From assembly GCA_023387085.1 (NCBI GenBank), contig JAEWIL010000258.1:1-23405 (forward strand): a stretch of DNA of 23,405 bases. Reading direction: 5' to 3'. Source of the DNA: Pseudomonadota bacterium (GTDB lineage Bacteria; Pseudomonadota; Alphaproteobacteria; Sphingomonadales; Sphingomonadaceae). Shown in pieces: positions 14,677 through 22,858 of this stretch (its first letter is position 1; the number at the start of each line of letters is the position of its first letter). The notes beneath the pieces were generated by a model that had not been told where the DNA came from, did not search any database, and worked only from the letters and a program-made list of their open reading frames with translations. The translations under genes were made by a program, and so were the position numbers.

Positions 14677-16500
14677 ATGTCCAGCCAGTCTCCCCTCGAC
14701 GACCTGAAGACCGCGCTCTCCAGCGTCGCGCGCGCCGTCACGCGCGACCCCGAGCTCGAGGTGGGCTTCACCGCCGACGCGCCGGTTCAGATCGGCAAGG
14801 CGATCAAGGTGCCGACACCGTCGCGCACGCTGCCGCCTGACCAGGTCGCCGAAGCCCGCGGGTTCGCCGACGCCTATACGCTGCGGATGAAGCACCACAG
14901 CGAGAAGGTTCACAACGCCGCCCGGCCGTCCGAACCGCTCGCCGCCGCCGCGTTCGACGCGATGGAACGCGCGCGCGTCGAGGCGCTCGGCGCGCGCAAC
15001 ATGGCGGGGATGCGCGCGAATCTGTCGGCATCGCTCGCGATGCGGATGCGCTCCGATCCGATAAGCCGCGCGCAGGCGAAGGAGGATGTGCCGGTATCGA
15101 GCGCGCTCGAACTGCTGCTGCGCGAAGCCCTGACCGGCGACCGGGCGCCGCAGGGGACCGAGACCGGGCTGTCGCTGGTCCGCGAATGGATCACCAGGGA
15201 CGCGGGCGGCGACCTCACCGCGCTCGCGATGCTGATCGACGATCAGGCCGCCTTTGCAGAAACCGCGAAGCTCGCGCTCCGCCATCTCGACCTGATCGTC
15301 GGCGACGAGCCGCTGGAGCAGGGCGCCGAGGACACCGGCGAGGAAGACGAGACCGAAGCCGACGATAGTCAGGAAGAGCAGGAAAGCGAAGACGGCGGCG
15401 CCGGCGAAAGCCAGGTCGATGCCCGCGCCGAAATGGCGGGCGACCAGGCCGACGATGGCGACAGCGACCCCAATGCCGAAGAAATGGAGGCCGACGGCGA
15501 GCCCGAGATGGGCGGCGAAGGCGACGAGGGCATGCTGCCGGTACGCCCGAACCGCCTGCCGACCGACGTCCCTGATTTCAACTATATCCGCTTCACCGAA
15601 AAACACGACGAGATCATCCTTGCGACCGAGCTGTGCGACGCTGACGAACTGACGCGGCTGCGCGCCTATCTCGACCAGCAGATGACGCACCTGCAAGGCG
15701 CGGTGACCAAGCTCGCGAACCGCCTCCAGCGCCGTCTGATGGCGCAGCAGAACCGCGCATGGGACTTCGATCAGGAGGAAGGCCAACTCGACGCCGCCCG
15801 CCTGGCGCGCATTGTCGTCTCGCCGGGCAGCTCTTTGTCGTACAAGGTCGAACGCGACACCGATTTTCGCGACACCGTCGTGACGCTGCTCATCGACAAC
15901 TCGGGCTCGATGCGCGGACGGCCGATCAGCATCGCGGCGATCAGTGCCGACATCCTTGCGCGCACGCTTGAACGCTGCGGCGTGAAAACCGAGATCCTCG
16001 GCTTTACGACGCGGACGTGGAAGGGCGGACAAAGCCGCGAGGACTGGCTTGCAGCCGGGCGTCCCGCGCACCCCGGCCGCCTCAACGATCTGCGCCACAT
16101 CATCTACAAGCCCGCCGACGAACCCTATCGCCGCGCGCGCAAATCATTGGGCCTGATGATGCGCGAAGGGCTGCTCAAGGAAAATATCGACGGCGAGGCG
16201 CTGATGTGGGCGCACCACCGCATCGTCAATCGGCCCGAGGAGCGCCGGATCCTGATGGTGATTTCTGACGGTGCGCCGGTCGACGACAGCACCCTGTCGG
16301 TGAACCACGGTGCCTATCTCGACCAGCATCTCCGGCAGGTGATCGACTGGATCGAGAACCGCTCGCCGGTCGAGCTGTGCGCGATCGGTATCGGGCACGA
16401 CGTGACCCGCTATTACAGCCGCGCGGTGACGATCATGGACGCCGAACAGCTCGGCGGAACCATGGTCGAGCAACTCGCCGGATTGTTCGATATCGACTGA
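14677..16500 (+). CDS. cobT: CobT, VWA-domain subunit of a CobN-type chelatase
   Basis: CobT pairs with the AAA+ protein CobS. The 607-aa product has the family N-terminus MSSQSPLDDLKTALSSVARA. It also has a strongly acidic low-complexity linker (about residues 209-288, rich in Glu, Asp and Gly) and a C-terminal von Willebrand A domain. The domain has the metal-site motif DNSGS at 407-411, then ILGFTTRTWKGG and LMVISDGAPVDD. Length is typical. I chose the ATG at 14677 because the family start lies there; the upstream in-frame extension is non-coding in character. It is separated from cobS by a lipoprotein gene and an opposing transporter pair, so it has its own promoter. It converges on the amidotransferase gene with 6 nt between stops. 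Confidence 0.95.
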   Translation: MSSQSPLDDLKTALSSVARAVTRDPELEVGFTADAPVQIGKAIKVPTPSRTLPPDQVAEARGFADAYTLRMKHHSEKVHNAARPSEPLAAAAFDAMERARVEALGARNMAGMRANLSASLAMRMRSDPISRAQAKEDVPVSSALELLLREALTGDRAPQGTETGLSLVREWITRDAGGDLTALAMLIDDQAAFAETAKLALRHLDLIVGDEPLEQGAEDTGEEDETEADDSQEEQESEDGGAGESQVDARAEMAGDQADDGDSDPNAEEMEADGEPEMGGEGDEGMLPVRPNRLPTDVPDFNYIRFTEKHDEIILATELCDADELTRLRAYLDQQMTHLQGAVTKLANRLQRRLMAQQNRAWDFDQEEGQLDAARLARIVVSPGSSLSYKVERDTDFRDTVVTLLIDNSGSMRGRPISIAAISADILARTLERCGVKTEILGFTTRTWKGGQSREDWLAAGRPAHPGRLNDLRHIIYKPADEPYRRARKSLGLMMREGLLKENIDGEALMWAHHRIVNRPEERRILMVISDGAPVDDSTLSVNHGAYLDQHLRQVIDWIENRSPVELCAIGIGHDVTRYYSRAVTIMDAEQLGGTMVEQLAGLFDID

Positions 16501-16506
16501 GGCGAG

Positions 16507-17205
16507 TCAGCCGTCGAGCCCGGCTAGCCACTCCGCAACCATTCTTCGCCCTGCCGCGACAGCCGTGGGACCAAACTCGTCGTGCGCAGCGCGCATTGCG
16601 GCGGGCGAACTGCCGGCTTCGATCAGCGCCGACGGCCATTGATCAACCCACGCATCGAAACGCGGATCGAGTCCCATCTCGGCATGGAATTGCAGCGCCA
16701 GCAAATTGGGACCGCGGCGGAATGCCTGATGCGGATAGGCTTCGCTTGATCCCAACAGTTCGACATCATCGGGCAGATCGAACGTGTCGCCATGCCAGTG
16801 GAGCACCGGGACGTCGGCCAGATGGCGCAGCGGTGACGCCTGATCGACGCGGCTGAGCGGGTGGAAGCCGACTTCCTTGACCGGCCCCGGGTAGACGCGG
16901 GCGCCCATCGCTGCCGCCATCATCTGCGCCCCGAAGCAGACGCCCAGCGTCGGCCGGTCCGCCTCAAGCCGCCGCGCCAAGCGGCGGAGCTGACACGCGA
17001 TCCAAGGGTGCGCGTCGACCTCATAGACCCCCATTGGTCCACCCATCATGATCAGCAGGTCAGGCTCGGTGAGATCGACCCCGCCGAACGCGGGATCGTC
17101 GACGTCGATACGGTCGAGGGCATAACCCGCAGCCTCGATCGGCTCGCGATATCCCGCGATTCCCTCGTGCGGCACGTGGCGGATTATGAGACCGGTCTTT
17201 ATCAT
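16507..17205 (-). CDS. Class I glutamine amidotransferase-like protein
   Basis: The 232-aa product is a stand-alone class I glutamine amidotransferase domain. The oxyanion strand is MMGGPMGVYE (53-62), the nucleophile Cys90 sits in GVCFGAQMMA, and His174 and Glu176 in LQFHAEMG complete the triad. Such proteins either hydrolyse glutamine for a partner synthetase or act on gamma-glutamyl compounds. The family is often annotated as GMP-synthase-like, but there is no synthetase domain here and this is not guaA. The ATG at 17205 has no clear ribosome binding site, so the message could be nearly leaderless. A perfect inverted repeat (17200-17227) overlaps this start. Confidence 0.9.
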   Translation of the reverse strand: MIKTGLIIRHVPHEGIAGYREPIEAAGYALDRIDVDDPAFGGVDLTEPDLLIMMGGPMGVYEVDAHPWIACQLRRLARRLEADRPTLGVCFGAQMMAAAMGARVYPGPVKEVGFHPLSRVDQASPLRHLADVPVLHWHGDTFDLPDDVELLGSSEAYPHQAFRRGPNLLALQFHAEMGLDPRFDAWVDQWPSALIEAGSSPAAMRAAHDEFGPTAVAAGRRMVAEWLAGLDG

Positions 17206-17227
17206 TTCAAAGTCAACTTAAATGATA
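17200..17227. promoter_or_regulatory. Candidate operator: perfect 8-bp inverted repeat at the amidotransferase start
   Basis: TATCATTT (17200-17207) and AAATGATA (17220-17227) are perfect arms around a 12-nt spacer. The spacer contains a second small palindrome, AAGTCAACTT. The site is AT-rich in a GC-rich region and overlaps the amidotransferase ATG (17205-17203). This form is common for MarR- or GntR-type regulators; no such gene is adjacent. Confidence 0.45.
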
Positions 17228-17495
17228 GATTTTGAGGACGTCAACGTGCCTGCGACGAAATCTCGGGAAGAAATTATTGGCCCCTCGTCAGCGAGCGTTG
17301 GCCCAATCCGGCACGCCATGCGCTCCGTCGAGCGGACGGGTGACAACCCCCTTTGACCCCGTTACAACCTTCCCGAAGCGGCAGGGACTCGCGGGGCTAC
17401 GACGGGACCCACTGCATCATCATTGTGCTGCGGGGTCGCCGGCACGGACTGAAGACCGCATCGTTCGGGGTGCGCGGCTGAGGGGGCGACGACAC

Positions 17496-19142
17496 GTGAA
17501 AAAGGCATCAGACCTGTTTATCGAATGCCTGGAAGAAGAAGGCGTCGAATATATTTTCGGCGTTCCGGGTGAAGAAAATCTCGATTTCCTCGACAGTCTG
17601 TCGCGCTCCAAAAAGATCAAGCTGATCCTGACGCGCCACGAACAGGGCGCGGGTTTCATGGCCGCGACCTATGGCCGCCACACCGGCAAGACCGGCGTCT
17701 GCCTCGCCACGCTCGGCCCCGGTGCCACCAATTTCGTGACCGCGGCTGCCTATGCCCAGCTTGGCGGGATGCCGATGATGATGATCACGGGCCAGAAACC
17801 GATCAAGAAATCGAAACAGGGCCGCTTCCAGATTCTCGACGTCGTCGCGATGATGGGGCCGATCACCAAATATACGCACCAGATGGCGTCGTCGGACAAT
17901 ATCCCGAGCCGCGTGCGCGAGGCTTTCCGCCTCGCCGAAGAGGAAAAGCCCGGCGCGGTGCATATCGAACTGCCCGAGGACATCGCCGACGAGCATACCG
18001 ACAGCCTGCCGCTGAAGCGCAGCCATTCGCGTCGCCCGACCGCCGATGTGAAGTCGATCCGCGAGGCGGTGAAGGCGCTGGAGAATGCGAAATCGCCGGT
18101 TCTTGTGATCGGCGCGGGCGCGAACCGCACGATGACCAGCCGGATGCTGCTGCAATTCATCGAGAAGACCGGCATCCCCTTCCTCACCACCCAGCTCGGC
18201 AAGGGCGTGATCGACGAACGGCACCCGAAATTCCTTGGCTGCGCAGCGCTGTCGGCGGGCGACTTCGTCCACCGCGCGGTCGAGGCCTCCGACTGCATCG
18301 TCAATCTGGGCCATGACGTTATCGAAAAGCCGCCCTTCTTCATGAAGCAGGGCGGTCCGACGGTCATCCATGTGTCATCGAAGACAGCCGAGGTCGACCC
18401 GGTCTATTTCCCCGACATCGAGGTAATCGGCGATATCGCCAATGCCGTGTGGCAGATGAAGGAGGACATCGTCCCCAATGGCGGATGGAAATTCGATCAT
18501 CTGCTTGCCTATCGCAAGGCTGAGGTCGACCACACCGCACCGCTGGCGAAAGACGAACGCTTCCCGATCTTCCCGCCGCACCTGGTGCAGCAGGTCCGCG
18601 ACGCGATGCCCGACGACGGGATCATCTGCCTCGACAATGGCGTCTATAAAATCTGGTTCGCGCGCGGCTATACCGCGTGCAAACCGAACACCGTGCTGCT
18701 CGACAATGCCCTTGCAACAATGGGCGCGGGCCTGCCCTCGGCGATGATGTCGTCGATGCTCTATCCCGATCGCAAGGTCATGGCGATTTGCGGCGATGGC
18801 GGGTTCATGATGAACAGCCAGGAGATGGAAACCGCAGTACGGCTGGGGCTCAACCTCACCGTGCTGATCTTGAACGACAACAGTTATGGCATGATCCGCT
18901 GGAAACAGGCGAACATGGGCTTCAAGGATTGGGGGCTGACCTATGGCAACCCCGATTTCGTCAAATATGCCGAAAGCTATGGCGCCAAGGGATATCGGGT
19001 CGAAAGTGCCGCGCATCTGAAGGAACTGCTCGCCCACACGCGCGATACGCCGGGTGTGCACCTGATAGACTGCCCGGTCGATTATTCGGAGAATGACCAG
19101 ATTCTGAACATCGACATCAAGAAGCTGTCGAAGGAACTCTGA
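17496..19142 (+). CDS. Acetolactate synthase large-subunit-like ThDP enzyme
   Basis: The 548-aa product belongs to the thiamine-diphosphate enzyme family of acetolactate synthase, pyruvate oxidase and relatives. The N-terminal PYR domain has FGVPGEENLDFLDSL, with the catalytic Glu in the first part, and ATLGPGATNFVTAAAYAQ. The C-terminal PP domain has the cofactor motif from GDGG (433-436) to NDN (460-462). Annotated relatives are called acetolactate synthase (AlsS-like), but no regulatory small subunit gene follows. Instead an aldehyde dehydrogenase lies downstream. The GTG at 17496 has AGGGGGCGAC upstream and begins at the family N-terminus VKKASDLFIECLEEEG. The true reaction could be acetolactate synthesis or another 2-keto acid carboligation or decarboxylation. 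Confidence 0.9.
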   Translation: MKKASDLFIECLEEEGVEYIFGVPGEENLDFLDSLSRSKKIKLILTRHEQGAGFMAATYGRHTGKTGVCLATLGPGATNFVTAAAYAQLGGMPMMMITGQKPIKKSKQGRFQILDVVAMMGPITKYTHQMASSDNIPSRVREAFRLAEEEKPGAVHIELPEDIADEHTDSLPLKRSHSRRPTADVKSIREAVKALENAKSPVLVIGAGANRTMTSRMLLQFIEKTGIPFLTTQLGKGVIDERHPKFLGCAALSAGDFVHRAVEASDCIVNLGHDVIEKPPFFMKQGGPTVIHVSSKTAEVDPVYFPDIEVIGDIANAVWQMKEDIVPNGGWKFDHLLAYRKAEVDHTAPLAKDERFPIFPPHLVQQVRDAMPDDGIICLDNGVYKIWFARGYTACKPNTVLLDNALATMGAGLPSAMMSSMLYPDRKVMAICGDGGFMMNSQEMETAVRLGLNLTVLILNDNSYGMIRWKQANMGFKDWGLTYGNPDFVKYAESYGAKGYRVESAAHLKELLAHTRDTPGVHLIDCPVDYSENDQILNIDIKKLSKEL

Positions 19143-19154
19143 GGGTCCCAAACC

Positions 19155-19230
19155 CGTTCGCCCTGAGCTTGTCGAAGGGCCGTTATTGTCTTCAAGGAAG
19201 GACAGGGCTTCGACAGGCTCAGCCCGAACG
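19155..19230. repeat. CTGAGCTTGTCGAAG-type palindromic repeat inside the ThDP-ALDH gene pair
   Basis: Arms of about 27 nt (19155-19181 and 19204-19230) pair with some mismatches. The left arm begins CGTTCGCCCTGAGCTTGTCG and the right arm carries CTTCGACAGGCTCAGCCCG. The core is a repeat class I know as widespread in sphingomonads and xanthomonads. The right arm abuts the GGAG ribosome binding site of the aldehyde dehydrogenase gene (19230-19233). Confidence 0.85.
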
Positions 19231-19239
19231 GAGTAGGTA

Positions 19240-20673
19240 ATGAAACTCAAGGACGTCTATCCGCTCTACCTCAACAACAAGGCGGCGCAGCCGAACACCG
19301 ATCTTGTCGTGACCGACAAATATACCGGCGAGGTTGCGTTCCGGACCGCGCTCGCGACCCCCGACGTGATCGACGAAGCGATCGCAGGCGCCGTGCGCGC
19401 CGCCGAGCCCATGGCGAAGCTGGCAAGCTACGAGAAGCGCGATGTCCTGACGCATTGCGTGGGCCGCTTCCAGGAGCGCTTCGACGAACTCGCTTATGCG
19501 CTCTGCGTCGAGGCGGGCAAGCCGATCGCCGACAGCGAGGGGGAGGTCACGCGCCTGATCGACACCTTCCGCATCGCCGCCGAGGAGGCCACGCGCAACT
19601 ATGGCGAGGTCCAGCCGCTCGATATCTCGGCGCGTGCCAAAGGCTATATGGGGATGTGGAAGCGCGTGCCGATCGGGCCGTGCAGCTTCATCTCGCCGTT
19701 CAATTTCCCGCTCAATCTCGCCGCGCACAAGATTGCGCCGGCGATCGCGATGGGCTGCCCCTTCGTGATGAAGCCCGCGTCGCTGACGCCGCTGGGGGCG
19801 ATCATCATGGGCGAGGTGCTCGCCGAATGCGACATCCTGCCGGAGGGTGCGTTCAGCATCCTGCCCGCGAGCCGCGACGGCGCCGACCTGTTCACCACCG
19901 ACGAGCGACTGAAGCTGCTCAGCTTCACCGGCTCGCCCGGTGTCGGCTGGGACCTGAAGGCCAAGGCGGGCAAGAAGAAGATCGTCCTAGAACTCGGCGG
20001 CAACGCCGCGGTGATCGTGGACAAGGACGCCGACCTCGACCATGCGCTCGCGCGGATCATCTTCGGCGGCTATTATCAATCGGGCCAGAGCTGCATCCAT
20101 GTCCAGCGCGTGATCATCCACGCCGATATCTACGACCGGTTCCGCGACATGCTCACCGCAAAGGTCAAGACGCTGAAATCGGGTGATCCCAAGCATCGCG
20201 ACACCTTCATCGGCCCGATGATCTCGGTCAAGGAAGCGCAGCGCCTCAAAGGATGGATCGACGATGCCGTGGCAGCGGGTGCGACCCTGCTCGCGGGCGG
20301 CGGATGCGACGGGAACATGCTCGAGGCAACGTTGCTGGAAAATGTCCCCGAAGATAGCGACGTGGTGCGCGAGGAAGCGTTCGGTCCCGTCGTCATCCTG
20401 TCGAAATTCACCGACTGGAAGGCGGCTCTCGCCGAAGTGAACGACAGCAAATTCGGCCTGCAAGCCGGTGTCTTCACACGCGATATCCACAAGATACTGG
20501 AAGCGTGGGACGATCTCGACGTCGGCGGGATCGTCGTCAACGACGTTTCCTCCTATCGCGTCGACAACATGCCCTACGGCGGCGTGAAAGACAGCGGCCT
20601 CGGCCGCGAAGGCGTGCGTTTCGCAATGGAAGACATGAGCGAAATCCGGAATCTGGTGATCAGGCGGACTTAG
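19240..20673 (+). CDS. NAD(P)-dependent aldehyde dehydrogenase
   Basis: The 477-aa product is a standard-length ALDH superfamily enzyme. Asn155 in SPFNFPLNL stabilises the oxyanion, Glu251 in LELGGNAAV is the general base, and the nucleophile Cys285 lies in SGQSCIHVQRV. SFTGSPGVGWDLK is the cofactor-binding segment and EEAFGPVVILSKF the usual C-terminal signature. The Gly-X-X-X-X-Gly cofactor loop gives no sure NAD versus NADP preference. The ATG at 19240 follows GGAG at 19230-19233. It lies 97 nt after the ThDP enzyme stop, on the same strand, so the pair probably works in one pathway. The ThDP product or its aldehyde is then the likely substrate, but this is inference. Confidence 0.93.
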   Translation: MKLKDVYPLYLNNKAAQPNTDLVVTDKYTGEVAFRTALATPDVIDEAIAGAVRAAEPMAKLASYEKRDVLTHCVGRFQERFDELAYALCVEAGKPIADSEGEVTRLIDTFRIAAEEATRNYGEVQPLDISARAKGYMGMWKRVPIGPCSFISPFNFPLNLAAHKIAPAIAMGCPFVMKPASLTPLGAIIMGEVLAECDILPEGAFSILPASRDGADLFTTDERLKLLSFTGSPGVGWDLKAKAGKKKIVLELGGNAAVIVDKDADLDHALARIIFGGYYQSGQSCIHVQRVIIHADIYDRFRDMLTAKVKTLKSGDPKHRDTFIGPMISVKEAQRLKGWIDDAVAAGATLLAGGGCDGNMLEATLLENVPEDSDVVREEAFGPVVILSKFTDWKAALAEVNDSKFGLQAGVFTRDIHKILEAWDDLDVGGIVVNDVSSYRVDNMPYGGVKDSGLGREGVRFAMEDMSEIRNLVIRRT

Positions 20674-20685
20674 CGCCGCACACCT

Positions 20686-20780
20686 CGTCATTGCGAGCAA
20701 AGCGAAGCAATCTCCAGCGGGCAACTTGAGTCACCGATAGCTGGAGATTGCCGCGTCGCCTTCGGCTCCTCGCAATGACG
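20686..20780. repeat. CGTCATTGCGAG-type palindromic intergenic repeat, copy 3 (divergent)
   Basis: A 95-nt inverted repeat starts CGTCATTGCGAGCAAAGCG and ends TCCTCGCAATGACG. The CAATCTCCAGC / GCTGGAGATTGC inner arms match copy 2, but the loop is different. It lies between the aldehyde dehydrogenase gene and the phosphoesterase gene. Confidence 0.88.
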
Positions 20781-20906
20781 GTTTTCGGCAAAACGTCACC
20801 GAACCGCCTTCAAACCGTCGCCGAACCGACGCGGTTTCGAATCGCGCAGTGTAACAAAACTCCTGTCTAGGCCGGGGGCAGCCAAAAGCTGCCCAAGGAG
20901 TACGAC

Positions 20907-21788
20907 ATGGCCTCGATCTCGACCCTGCCGATCCCCGGCCGTTTTCCCGACCCGTTCACCAGTGACCCGCATATTCCCGAGCGCGTGATCGGCGAACGCC
21001 GCAGCTATCGCGCCGTGTGGGTCAGCGACATCCACCTCGGCGCGCGCGGGTGCAATGCGCCGCTGCTGATCGACTTCTTCGACCATGTCGATTGCGAGAC
21101 GCTCTATCTCGTCGGCGACATTATCGACGGATGGCGGCTCAAGAAGCGCCATTTCTGGCCGCCCGAGCATAATGACGTCGTCTGGCGCGTACTCAAGCGC
21201 GCGAAGCGCGGTACGCGCGTCGTCTATGTCCCCGGCAACCATGACGAGATGGTGAAGCCGTTCGACGGCTTCGATTTCGGCGGGGTCGAAATCCGCCGCG
21301 AAGCGGTCCACGAGACTGCCGACGGCCGCAAATTGCTCGTCGTCCATGGCGACGAATTCGACGCGGTGATGCTGGCACACCGCTGGCTCGCCTTCGTCGG
21401 CGACGCCGCCTACACCGCTTTGATGAAGTGCAACGTGCTGGTGAACGCGGTGCGCAGCAAATTCGGCCTCCCTTATTGGTCGCTGTCGATGGTCGCCAAG
21501 CACAAGGTCAAGAACGCCGTTCAGTTCATCGGCCGGTACGAGGAAGTCGTCGCGCACGCCGCGCGGTCACGCGGAGTCGATGGCGTCGTGTGCGGCCACA
21601 TCCACAGCGCCGAAATGCGCGAGATCGAGGGCACCGAATATTATAACGACGGCGACTGGGTCGAAGGCTGCACCGCGCTGGTCGAACATCATGACGGGTC
21701 GATGGAAATCCTGCATTGGGCGGAGGAGGTCGCCGCGCGAAGCGCCCCGATGCAACTCGAGCTGCCAGCCCCGGCCCGCGCGGCCTGA
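20907..21788 (+). CDS. PlcP-like phospholipase C (calcineurin-like phosphoesterase)
   Basis: The 293-aa product is a two-metal calcineurin-like phosphoesterase. Its motifs are SDIHLG (40-45), GDIIDGW (70-76), GNHDE (110-114), HGDEFD (147-152) and CGHIH (229-233). Automatic annotation usually calls this family UDP-2,3-diacylglucosamine diphosphatase (LpxH-like). The pattern with ARGCNAPLLIDFF, FWPPEHNDVVW and GLPYWSLSMVAKHKVKNAV instead resembles PlcP, characterised in Sinorhizobium meliloti as a phospholipase C that releases diacylglycerol from membrane phospholipids under phosphate limitation. The gene after it is a GT4 glycosyltransferase starting 5 nt downstream, the arrangement of PlcP-Agt modules. 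The ATG at 20907 follows AAGGAG. I see no well-formed Pho box upstream. Confidence 0.85.
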   Translation: MASISTLPIPGRFPDPFTSDPHIPERVIGERRSYRAVWVSDIHLGARGCNAPLLIDFFDHVDCETLYLVGDIIDGWRLKKRHFWPPEHNDVVWRVLKRAKRGTRVVYVPGNHDEMVKPFDGFDFGGVEIRREAVHETADGRKLLVVHGDEFDAVMLAHRWLAFVGDAAYTALMKCNVLVNAVRSKFGLPYWSLSMVAKHKVKNAVQFIGRYEEVVAHAARSRGVDGVVCGHIHSAEMREIEGTEYYNDGDWVEGCTALVEHHDGSMEILHWAEEVAARSAPMQLELPAPARAA

Positions 21789-21793
21789 CCGGC

Positions 21794-22858
21794 ATGCGGA
21801 TCCTCATCGCCACCGATGCCTGGACCCCGCAGGTCAACGGCGTCGTTCGCACCCTGCAAGCCACGATCGCGGAGCTTCGCGCGACGGGTCACGAGGTCGA
21901 GGTCATCTCGCCCGACCTCTTCCGCTCGATCCCCTGCCCCACCTACGGCGAAATCCGGCTCGCCTTTGCCGGGCGGCGCGCGGTCGGACGACATATCCGC
22001 GCCTTTGCCCCGCATGCGATCCATATCTCGACCGAAGGCCCGCTCGGGCTCGCGGCGCGGCGATGGTGCGTAGCGAACGATTTTCCCTTCACCACGGCCT
22101 ATCACACCCGCTTTCCCGAATATGTGGCGGCGCGACTCCCCGTGCCGACAGCATTGGTGTGGCGCTTCATCCGGTGGTTCCACCGCCCCGCGCGGCACAT
22201 CATGGTCGCGACGCGCAGCCTCGCCCTCGAGCTTGGCGGACAAGGTCTTGGCCAGACGATGATGTGGGAACGCGGCGTCGATCATGACCTGTTCCGCGCT
22301 GATCGCGCCTCACACCCGGCGTTTGTCGATATGCCGCGACCAATCCAGCTCTATGTCGGACGGGTGGCGGTCGAAAAGAATATCGAAGCCTTTCTGGAAA
22401 CCGGCCACCCCGGGACCAAGGTCGTCGTCGGCGACGGCCCCGCGCTCGCCGACCTGCGTGCGCGCTATCCCGAGGCGGCATTTCTCGGCAAAATGGGCGG
22501 CGAAGAACTCGCCTCGGCCTATGCCGGCGCCGACGTCTTCGTTTTCCCAAGCCGCACCGATACGTTCGGGCTCGTAGTCATCGAGGCGCTGTCATGCGGG
22601 ACGCCGGTCGCCGCCCACCCCGTTCCGGGGCCCGGCGACATCGTGGCGGACGGAGCCGGAGCGCTAGACGAGGATCTGGACACCGCTATCGCCACCGCGC
22701 TGTCTTGCGACCGCGCCGATGCCGCGACCCTCGGCGCGCGTTACAACTGGTCGGCGTGCACCGTCCAGTTCCTGCGGGCGCTGACCTTCGTTCCGGCAGA
22801 AACCGTGTCCGGAGCGAGCCTCGGCGCACCAAGTCTCGCCCGGAACGATTTCGCCTAG
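21794..22858 (+). CDS. GT4-family glycosyltransferase, Agt-like (diacylglycerol glycosyltransferase)
   Basis: The 354-aa product starts MRILIATDAWTPQVNGVVRT, the N-terminal GT-B strand and glycine loop. It has HISTEGPLGLAARRW and YVGRVAVEKNIEAFLE. The retaining GT4 donor-site motif DTFGLVVIE spans Asp256-Glu264, followed by ALSCGTPVAAHPVPGP. It starts 5 nt after the phosphoesterase stop, so the two are co-translated or nearly so. In PlcP-Agt systems the second enzyme glycosylates the diacylglycerol released by the first, giving phosphorus-free glycolipids; that role is inferred here from context and similarity. Sugar preference cannot be read from the sequence. Its stop overlaps that of the convergent TonB-dependent receptor (22855-22858). 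Confidence 0.88.
   Translation: MRILIATDAWTPQVNGVVRTLQATIAELRATGHEVEVISPDLFRSIPCPTYGEIRLAFAGRRAVGRHIRAFAPHAIHISTEGPLGLAARRWCVANDFPFTTAYHTRFPEYVAARLPVPTALVWRFIRWFHRPARHIMVATRSLALELGGQGLGQTMMWERGVDHDLFRADRASHPAFVDMPRPIQLYVGRVAVEKNIEAFLETGHPGTKVVVGDGPALADLRARYPEAAFLGKMGGEELASAYAGADVFVFPSRTDTFGLVVIEALSCGTPVAAHPVPGPGDIVADGAGALDEDLDTAIATALSCDRADAATLGARYNWSACTVQFLRALTFVPAETVSGASLGAPSLARNDFA

Noticed and set aside
14662..16098. A 478-codon minus-strand frame opposite cobT
   Set aside because: It is a shadow of cobT; the plus strand has the VWA motif and acidic linker of the family.
16507..17205. Amidotransferase as GMP synthase (guaA)
   Set aside because: There is no ATP pyrophosphatase domain, and the length fits a stand-alone amidotransferase.
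20840..20875. Possible Pho box before the PlcP-like gene (GTGTAACA and CTGTCTA)
   Set aside because: The half-sites are 14 nt apart instead of 11 and neither the upstream nor the downstream register gives a second good half-site.
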